A stretch of 20,007 bases of DNA from a virus: positions 1-20,007 of IMG/VR virus record IMGVR_UViG_3300025086_000339. One strand, given 5' to 3'. A program made the translations under genes and the position numbers. Positions 7,517-12,350 of this stretch are shown here, in pieces. The notes beneath the pieces were generated by a model that saw only the letters and a list, made by a program, of their open reading frames with translations, was not told the origin of the DNA and made no database searches. Within the stretch, counting starts at the first letter, position 1, and every line of letters starts with the position of its first letter.

Positions 7517-8622
7517 CCTGACCCCTGTGTAATCCTTATGGTAGAGTCCCCCCCACCGTTTATTAACACTTGTTGTGTTTTACCATCCTGTAATAATATT
7601 ATAGTATAGCCTTGCGATATGTTTAGGGTCAACTTAGTAGATTGTGTTACTGCTCTTTCTAAAATAATACTTTCATCTTGTTTAAAAGTTGTAATCTGAG
7701 TAACTAAATCTTGTCCAAAGTTTGTGCCTTGTAACAATGTACCTGTAGTTAATGCTTGATCTCCTAAAGTATCTAGCTCTTCTATAACTTCTAATAAATC
7801 TTCAAAAAAATTAACATCTAAATAATTTATATCAAGCTCACTAAATTCAAGCGAGTCTTCTGCTAGATAATCAAACTCTAAATCCTCAAACTCTAAATAG
7901 TCTATGTCTAAAATTGCTCCAGTATTTCCGGACGTTGTGGATGACTCTGTGGATAACTTTGATTCGTCCGGGGGGCTAACAATCAACATATTGTCTATAA
8001 TGTCTAACGTTAAATCTAATATAACAGGCTTGCTTGGAGCATTTTCAAATACATTAACAGTCGTAGCTTCATAAGGTCTGTTTAAAGTAACCGTACCTGC
8101 AGCAGTTGTAACAAGTATTTCGCCACTAGATAAACCATTAGCATCAGGCAATAGGATAATAAGTGAACGTCCAAGTTCGTCCACAGTACACGTAAAATCA
8201 GTCCCACGGATTGCAATGTCAGCTGTAGGTGTAGAAAGTTTTATGTTTCTTTTATCAATCTTGCCTAATTTACTGCTTACAAATCTAGCCGTACCGCTAG
8301 CAAATGTCATAGCCATTTTACCTTTTGAAGGATCAGGATCGTAAATGTATTCAGTTATGACAAGTTTAGAATGTTCCGTTAGACGTACGATAGAATCGTC
8401 CAGGAATGTTATGCCCACACGTCCGTTAGTTGTACGAACGTCATCCATTTGTTGGATGTCAAAATCTAATTCAGCGCCGTAAGGTTGGTCTCTTAAGACG
8501 CTAGCAGTCCCTTTTAGTTCAGAAATATCTCCAATATTAACAGCTTGTGCTTGTGCCTTGGTCGTTTTGAATGACGCAAACAGTACCACTATTACCGTTA
8601 GATATAATTTTAAGCCAGTCAT
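7513..8622 (-). CDS. Secreted FecR-domain protein with acidic region
   Basis: This is a periplasmic or secreted FecR-domain protein, probably a sensor or scaffold paired with the cyclase. A Sec signal peptide is visible at 1-27 (LYLTVIVVLFASF, then a cleavage region around AQAQA). The FecR core spans about 58-150, with DDVRTTNGRVGITFLDDSIV, FASGTARFVSSKLGKI and STPTADIAIRGTDFTC. A strongly acidic repetitive stretch follows at 238-287 (DYLEFEDLEFDYL and similar), and the C-terminus (about 315-369) is beta-prone and Gln/Gly-rich. It lacks the cytoplasmic anti-sigma part of classical FecR and there is no sigma-factor gene nearby. The ATG at 8622 must be the start because an in-frame TGA lies four codons upstream, yet there is no good Shine-Dalgarno site. 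It overlaps the curlin gene by 86 bases and the cyclase by four. Confidence 0.88.
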   Translation of the reverse strand: MTGLKLYLTVIVVLFASFKTTKAQAQAVNIGDISELKGTASVLRDQPYGAELDFDIQQMDDVRTTNGRVGITFLDDSIVRLTEHSKLVITEYIYDPDPSKGKMAMTFASGTARFVSSKLGKIDKRNIKLSTPTADIAIRGTDFTCTVDELGRSLIILLPDANGLSSGEILVTTAAGTVTLNRPYEATTVNVFENAPSKPVILDLTLDIIDNMLIVSPPDESKLSTESSTTSGNTGAILDIDYLEFEDLEFDYLAEDSLEFSELDINYLDVNFFEDLLEVIEELDTLGDQALTTGTLLQGTNFGQDLVTQITTFKQDESIILERAVTQSTKLTLNISQGYTIILLQDGKTQQVLINGGGDSTIRITQGSG

Positions 8623-9247
8623 TGTCTTGGGTACTCAGTTGTTTAATATTAAAAGTTCTGCTGTTACCTGTTTGGTCAAGGTAAAAATATCCGCCTGCAT
8701 AGCCTGAACCATCAAATGTAACATTGTTAGAATCACCATCTACATCTACATAAGATGTAGCACCATCGTAGTTAATATCAAAATCAAATGTATTACTAGA
8801 ACCATTTATAATCCAATCTAAGTCTAAATTACCAGTTAAAGCTGCCGTACCTACGTTTAACGTAAAATCATTGCTGTCTCCTGTAGCATCTATATTAAGA
8901 TTACTACCGTCAGCTCCATAGGTATTAGTAGGGTCTACTTGAATTGTAAAGTCATTACTGTCTCCATCAAACTCAAAAAAACCTGTAAAATTGTCAGCTA
9001 AAATATCCCCTAAAAACGTATTAGAACTACCTATTTGATTTATGTCTAAAGTCATAGTAGCGCCATCAAGGTCAAGAGCAGTCATACTACCAGCAGCAGC
9101 GTTAAGCCCGCCTATGATATTACCAGAACCAAGTTGTTCTAAGTCTAGGTTTAAAGTAGCACCAGCTTGATCTACGTATATTTCGTTATCAGCCGCGTAC
9201 AGAGGCGACACAATCAGCATCGCAATCAATAGTTTTGTATTTTTCAT
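8537..9247 (-). CDS. Curlin-like (CsgA/CsgB-type) repeat protein
   Basis: This secreted beta-repeat protein is the probable cargo of the CsgG/CsgF channel. A Sec signal peptide ends near SPLYA (14-18). The remaining 218 residues form about eight strand-turn-strand units marked by G-x-x-N-type turns at residues 40, 73, 95, 123, 149, 171, 194 and 218, spaced 22-33 residues apart, flanked by alternating hydrophobic/polar strands (LDINQIGSSNTF, LNIDATGDSNDFTLNV, YLDQTGNSRTFNIKQ). This follows the curlin pattern but with Asp in most places where curlins have Gln or Asn; only Q27, Q38, Q71 and Q192 sit in the canonical place. Cys224 and Cys236 could close a C-terminal disulfide. GGAG (complement of 9253-9256) precedes the ATG by five or six bases. 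It overlaps csgG by 59 bases. Amyloid formation is an inference; an acidic calcium-binding beta-solenoid is the alternative. Confidence 0.8.
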   Translation of the reverse strand: MKNTKLLIAMLIVSPLYAADNEIYVDQAGATLNLDLEQLGSGNIIGGLNAAAGSMTALDLDGATMTLDINQIGSSNTFLGDILADNFTGFFEFDGDSNDFTIQVDPTNTYGADGSNLNIDATGDSNDFTLNVGTAALTGNLDLDWIINGSSNTFDFDINYDGATSYVDVDGDSNNVTFDGSGYAGGYFYLDQTGNSRTFNIKQLSTQDNDWLKIISNGNSGTVCVIQNDQGTSTSC

Positions 9248-10049
9248 GTATACTCCAATAGCCTGCTTCTGTACCCTCCTTAATTATTTGCAGGACTGCT
9301 GTTTCTATGGCGGCCCTTAAAGCCAATCCTCCGGACTCGTTTCTTACAACACCACTTTCTATCTCGACTAATTCTGTATTATCAGAAATAAATCGAAAAA
9401 CATCGTTACTTAATGAGGCACTTAGTATCGTTTTAGTTACCAGTGTCTCTAGTAAAACTTTTCCCGTTGTAACAGATACCAACCTAAGCTGCACTGTTAC
9501 TGAATCTCTTCTATACGCTTTGGTTGCACCTAAGCCTAAATAACGTGCTCCAGCACCGCCAGACGTAACGTTACTTTCATATCCTATCACACCTCCCTCT
9601 ATAATTAAACCTGCGAACAAGAGGGCCCCTAGTTCCTTAGCATCATCTTCTTTTTCTCTAGTGCTTCTTATAATTTGGCGTTCTTTAGTTAAGTTATCTA
9701 AACCTACCCTTTCAACTACAGTAAAAAACCCCCCGTGTTCAGAACCTGCTTTATGTAAAGCTCTTATTAAATAAGCACTTGGTAATTGGGTTATTGCAGT
9801 AGAGAAAGAAGCGTAGCTTGAATTGCTTAATCTTTGGCCTGTTTGGTCTGTAAAACTTGTAGGATAAACTGCAACTACTGGTTTACGTGTTGGCACCCCA
9901 ATAGAAGAAAGATTAGATACTGCGAGTGTTTCTACCTCTGCTTTTTCTATTTTTTTTATCGGGCCTATATTATTTTCTATGGGGTCAAATACTAAGGACG
10001 CACAACTAGAAAGTAAAACTACCGATAGGAATTTGAATAATTGTTTCAT
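9189..10049 (-). CDS. csgG: CsgG curli secretion channel lipoprotein
   Basis: This is an outer-membrane lipoprotein that forms the curli secretion channel. A lipoprotein signal is clear, with lipobox LSSC and acylated Cys16. The family signatures are in order: VAVYPTSFTDQTGQ (59-72), FSTAITQLPSA (82-92), ERVGLDNLTKERQIIR (113-128), IEGGVIGYESNVTSGGAGARYLGLGA (150-175), KTILSASLSNDVFRF (206-220) and AIETAVLQIIKEG (247-259). Length (286) matches E. coli CsgG (277). Aligned by eye, the constriction Phe (Phe56 in E. coli) is kept at Phe82, but the neighbouring Asn is Ser81 and the constriction Tyr appears shifted, with a one-residue insertion before it. Cys276 and Cys280 are extra C-terminal cysteines. 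It overlaps csgF by 44 bases and the curlin gene by 59, which fits stoichiometric, coupled expression of a complete secretion unit. Confidence 0.95.
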   Translation of the reverse strand: MKQLFKFLSVVLLSSCASLVFDPIENNIGPIKKIEKAEVETLAVSNLSSIGVPTRKPVVAVYPTSFTDQTGQRLSNSSYASFSTAITQLPSAYLIRALHKAGSEHGGFFTVVERVGLDNLTKERQIIRSTREKEDDAKELGALLFAGLIIEGGVIGYESNVTSGGAGARYLGLGATKAYRRDSVTVQLRLVSVTTGKVLLETLVTKTILSASLSNDVFRFISDNTELVEIESGVVRNESGGLALRAAIETAVLQIIKEGTEAGYWSIHEKYKTIDCDADCVASVRG

Positions 10050-10518
10050 TGCCGTCCGAGTCCACCACAGTTAGCGTTATTATACCGTCTACTACACTAT
10101 AGGTAATTGTATTACCTTCTAACTCAATTGTACCATTATCGCTTGGAGTCTCGCCAAACAAAGCTTCTACAAGTTGTCTAGACAACTGTGCATAAATCCT
10201 AGACTCTAAATTACGGACAAATCTAGCAAGGGTTGTGTTCTCTTTGTCTCTTTCTATTTGGTCTTGCAAAGCTTTTAATTCTGCCTTTATAGACATTTTT
10301 CTAGTGTGTTCAACATTATCTATTGTTAAATAATGGCTAGAAGTATTCTCTCCACTAAAAGAAGGAGACTTAAATTTATGAGTCATTTGATCTGCTTTTA
10401 CATTTATAACAAAAATGCCTACAGCTAAAATAGCTCCTATAAACATTATTATTTTTAACATAAGTACTTTGTCTGCTTCTTCTTTTTGCAGTTGTTTTTT
10501 AGTCTTTCCTTTGGTCAT
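10006..10518 (-). CDS. csgF: CsgF-like curli assembly factor
   Basis: This protein is expected to plug into the CsgG barrel from outside and couple secretion to fibre nucleation. The exported part starts after about VKA (40-42) and carries the CsgF hallmarks: QMTHKFKSPSFSG (44-56), matching the channel-binding TMTFQFRNPNFGG of E. coli CsgF, then an amphipathic helix with ESRIYAQLSRQLVEALFG (105-122) and a C-terminal beta domain with NTITYSVVDGIITLTVVDSDG (136-156) ending in IIQIPI. The N-terminus is odd: a 19-residue Lys-rich cytoplasmic stretch precedes the hydrophobic segment (20-40), giving a long n-region or an uncleaved anchor. I prefer the ATG at 10518, with AAGGCGG just upstream; an in-frame TTG at 10536 would add six residues. 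It overlaps the holin-like gene by 20 bases and csgG by 44. Confidence 0.87.
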   Translation of the reverse strand: MTKGKTKKQLQKEEADKVLMLKIIMFIGAILAVGIFVINVKADQMTHKFKSPSFSGENTSSHYLTIDNVEHTRKMSIKAELKALQDQIERDKENTTLARFVRNLESRIYAQLSRQLVEALFGETPSDNGTIELEGNTITYSVVDGIITLTVVDSDGNETIIQIPIGSFTF

Positions 10519-10849
10519 CTCTATCCGCCTTAGCAATTTTATTGCTATCTATAAGTTGAGGTACGCCAAGAATAGTTTTAATCAAAGTGTCTTGTCTTAT
10601 GATTTCATTATCTAAACTACGTATTCTGTCTATTAATGCTACTAAAATACCGTGTTGAGAGTCAAGTTTCGTGCCAAGTCTCTCTTCAATTGCTTGTATT
10701 TGTCCGGCTACCTTTTCGTCAACTACATCTAGTTTTTGTTCCATACCGTCAACAATACGCATAATTAATTTATAAATAAACCACCCTAGGCCTAGGGCAG
10801 CTGCTATAGGAAAACCAACCTCTTGTATTACGGTAACTGCTGATTCCAT
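10499..10849 (-). CDS. UviB/BhlA-like holin or holin-like membrane protein
   Basis: This 116-residue protein has one N-terminal membrane helix (about 10-30, GFPIAAALGLGWFIYKLIM) followed by a long charged coiled coil (about 34-95). The opening VTVIQEVGFPIAAALGLGWF and the architecture fit the BhlA/UviB group of holin-like phage proteins. It follows a second putative holin and a nuclease, as expected in a lysis cassette. The start ATG shares one base with the stop of the upstream holin gene (TGATG), and its 3' end overlaps csgF by 20 bases, so lysis-type and curli-type genes share a transcript. I considered CsgE because of the position before csgF, but CsgE is a secreted periplasmic protein without a coiled coil. 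Holin function is inferred from shape and neighbours. Confidence 0.6.
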   Translation of the reverse strand: MESAVTVIQEVGFPIAAALGLGWFIYKLIMRIVDGMEQKLDVVDEKVAGQIQAIEERLGTKLDSQHGILVALIDRIRSLDNEIIRQDTLIKTILGVPQLIDSNKIAKADRDDQRKD

Positions 10850-11319
10850 CAGTCTTGTTTATTGGAGGCCCCAAAATAAAATGATATTACTGCAGATGCT
10901 AGGCCACCGAGATAGCCTAAGACCAAATTAATTAGGGCCTCACTGTTCTGTTCTGGTGGTTGGAGAGTTACGAGGAAGATATAACCAAGGAAACCACCAA
11001 CCATAGCTACACCAATTATTCTAGCAGTCCAGTCTTTACTAAAAGTTTTTCGTGCATCTTGTTTTTCTTGTGTTTCTAGTTTGTACAGATCAACGTCAAG
11101 CTCTTTCATCTTTGCTTCAAAGTCTTTTTCTGCTTTCTTTATTTCTAGGAGTTGCTCAGGTGTAGCAGTCGCAATAGCTTTTTCTAATGATGCAGGGTTA
11201 TTATCTACCCCTAAAATTTTTGATATAACATCTCCTGCCATACCACCTAATGGCCCGCCTAATGCAGTTCCTAATGTTGGAGCAACGCTTCCTATTATAT
11301 TACCCAGTAACTTCTTCAT
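10849..11319 (-). CDS. Holin of the 3-TM (gene-transfer release) type
   Basis: This protein would form lesions in the inner membrane that release the endolysin. From the ATG at 11319 it has 156 residues: a glycine-rich hydrophobic N-terminus (LGNIIGSVAPTLGTALGGPL), a charged helical middle (about 48-90) and two clear membrane helices near the C-terminus (GVAMVGGFLGYIFLVTL and LVLGYLGGLASAVISFYFG). The sequence DWTARIIGV followed by these segments fits the 3-TM holin family first described for gene-transfer agents. I chose the ATG because GGAG (complement of 11331-11334) lies about 11 bases upstream; the TTG at 11328 would be too close to it. The coding region begins within the end of the nuclease gene and shares one base with the following membrane-protein gene. 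Confidence 0.78.
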   Translation of the reverse strand: MKKLLGNIIGSVAPTLGTALGGPLGGMAGDVISKILGVDNNPASLEKAIATATPEQLLEIKKAEKDFEAKMKELDVDLYKLETQEKQDARKTFSKDWTARIIGVAMVGGFLGYIFLVTLQPPEQNSEALINLVLGYLGGLASAVISFYFGASNKQD

Positions 11320-11722
11320 ATTTCCCAAGCTCCAATAGTTTTTGTTTATTTGCTAAATGTTCTGATTCTATGTCGTCTTTGCTTTGTCCTGTGTAGGCAA
11401 CAGCAAGATAATTGTCAATCATTGCTTGGTTTAGATCTACGTCATCTGCAACGATAACGCCTAGAACTCTACCGAACTTCCCTTTCTTGTCTAGTTTTGT
11501 TTGTATTTTTAAATCATCAGCGTGCAAAATAGCATCTGATAAAAACTTTCCTGCTAGTTTACCTCTAGCTTTTTCGTCGAGGTCACGTGTTCGTGATTCT
11601 GGTGTATCTATGCCATAGAGTCTGACACGGGACTTATAAACTATATCAAACCCTAAGTCTATTTCGGCATCTACAGTATCTCCGTCTACTACCCGGGTTA
11701 TTTCACACCTATATTCGTACAT
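11300..11722 (-). CDS. Staphylococcal nuclease-like (thermonuclease) protein
   Basis: This is an SNase-family nuclease expected to cut DNA and RNA in a calcium-dependent way. The active site is complete: VVDGDTV with Asp13 and Asp15, VRLYGIDTPE with Arg34, Asp39, Thr40 and Glu42, and GKFGRVLG with Arg85, matching the Asp21, Arg35, Asp40, Thr41, Glu43 and Arg87 set of the staphylococcal enzyme. The 140 residues are just the OB-fold core. There is no signal peptide, so it should act in the cytoplasm until lysis, perhaps on host DNA or on nucleic acid released at lysis. Its ATG overlaps the stop of the basic-protein gene (TAATG), and its end overlaps the holin gene. A role in host genome breakdown is an inference from family and context. 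Confidence 0.92.
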   Translation of the reverse strand: MYEYRCEITRVVDGDTVDAEIDLGFDIVYKSRVRLYGIDTPESRTRDLDEKARGKLAGKFLSDAILHADDLKIQTKLDKKGKFGRVLGVIVADDVDLNQAMIDNYLAVAYTGQSKDDIESEHLANKQKLLELGKYEEVTG

Positions 11723-11949
11723 TACTTACCAACTGCTTTTTGAGCTTTCTTATGAGCAGCAGTAAATGTGCTACCTTTCATCATAAGATTCTTCATGTAC
11801 TTCATATGTTTAGCAGTGTGGTGTTTTGAATGTCGCTTCATAGTAGCCTCTTGCCTTTTTGTAAGAGCTTTTTTCTTCATAGGTTTTTTAGCCATTTTTT
11901 TCTTTGGCCTACCTACTTTGCTCCCATATGTTCCTTTACCTCTTGGCAT
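11722..11949 (-). CDS. Small, very basic Lys-rich phage protein
   Basis: I recognise no named domain. The 75 residues are dominated by Lys, Arg, His and Met: MPRGKGTYGSKVGRPKKK, then AKKPMKKKALTKRQEATMKR, a His/Met-rich middle (HSKHHTAKHMKYMKNLMMKG) and an Ala/Lys helix at the end. GRPKKK resembles an AT-hook (GRP core flanked by Lys/Arg), so minor-groove DNA binding is plausible. Similar tiny basic proteins occur, as I recall, in marine phages between tail and lysis genes. A strong AAGGAGA (complement of 11957-11963) precedes the ATG by about seven bases. It could condense DNA, accompany packaged DNA or bind nucleic acid with the SNase that follows it (TAATG overlap). None of this can be proven from sequence. 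Confidence 0.72.
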   Translation of the reverse strand: MPRGKGTYGSKVGRPKKKMAKKPMKKKALTKRQEATMKRHSKHHTAKHMKYMKNLMMKGSTFTAAHKKAQKAVGK

Positions 11950-11985
11950 AATTTGTCTCCTTAATATTTGACATAGTTTATATTA

Positions 11986-12339
11986 TCATGTTCCGTCATT
12001 ATCTGGAACACCATACAATAAGTTTGTAAATGCCACATCTAAATTATTATTACTTGCAAAAAAAGCAGTAATCCAACCTTTTGCTATATCATTTGTTACA
12101 TCTGCTATGTCTACAAATTCACTATCTGATGTATCTACAGTAGAAGGGTTAAAAGCAATCATTTCATCTTCTAGAGTGTAAGTGTTACCACTGCCGTCAG
12201 TGTCTGTTCCTACTACTTTAAAATGTACATTGTATACAATACTTTTACCGCCTTCTGTTATTTGTCTGTGATAAATGTTTTTAACCGTTATCTCAGTAGT
12301 AAAGGTATGTATGTCTGATACTGTACTATTCCAAGCCAT
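11986..12339 (-). CDS. Conserved phage protein of unknown function, 117 aa
   Basis: I do not recognise a characterised family. The protein is soluble, has no signal peptide, and begins MAWNSTVSDIHTFTTEITVK followed by IYHRQITEGGKSIVYNVHFK and a VVGTDTDGSGNTYTLED segment. Together these suggest a small beta-sandwich. The C-terminal third (NDIAKGWITAFFASNN) is helical. It lies 11 bases after the tail-tip gene with AGGAGAA in the gap, so it belongs to the structural part of the late operon. The most likely role is a minor virion or tail-associated protein, because beta-rich short proteins at this position commonly accompany tail tips; this is inference only. The 36 bases after it hold the ribosome binding site of the basic-protein gene and no terminator. 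Confidence 0.65.
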   Translation of the reverse strand: MAWNSTVSDIHTFTTEITVKNIYHRQITEGGKSIVYNVHFKVVGTDTDGSGNTYTLEDEMIAFNPSTVDTSDSEFVDIADVTNDIAKGWITAFFASNNNLDVAFTNLLYGVPDNDGT

Positions 12340-12350
12340 TTGTTATTCTC

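Noticed and set aside
7513-8622. FecR gene as half of a sigma/anti-sigma iron-uptake system
   Set aside because: There is a Sec signal peptide instead of an anti-sigma domain, and no sigma factor or TonB receptor in the window.
10519-10536. TTG start giving a longer CsgF (also TTG starts at 5200, 11328 and 19646)
   Set aside because: Each has a better-supported ATG with a ribosome binding site, or, for 19646, the frame clearly continues upstream beyond the window.
10499-10849. Holin-like gene considered as CsgE, given its place before csgF
   Set aside because: CsgE is a secreted periplasmic protein; this one has an uncleaved-looking N-terminal helix, a long coiled coil and a UviB/BhlA-like opening.
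11968-11996. TTGACA at 11968-11973 as a rightward -35 box
   Set aside because: The only -10-like sequence (TATTAT, 11981) is seven bases away, and no rightward gene follows.
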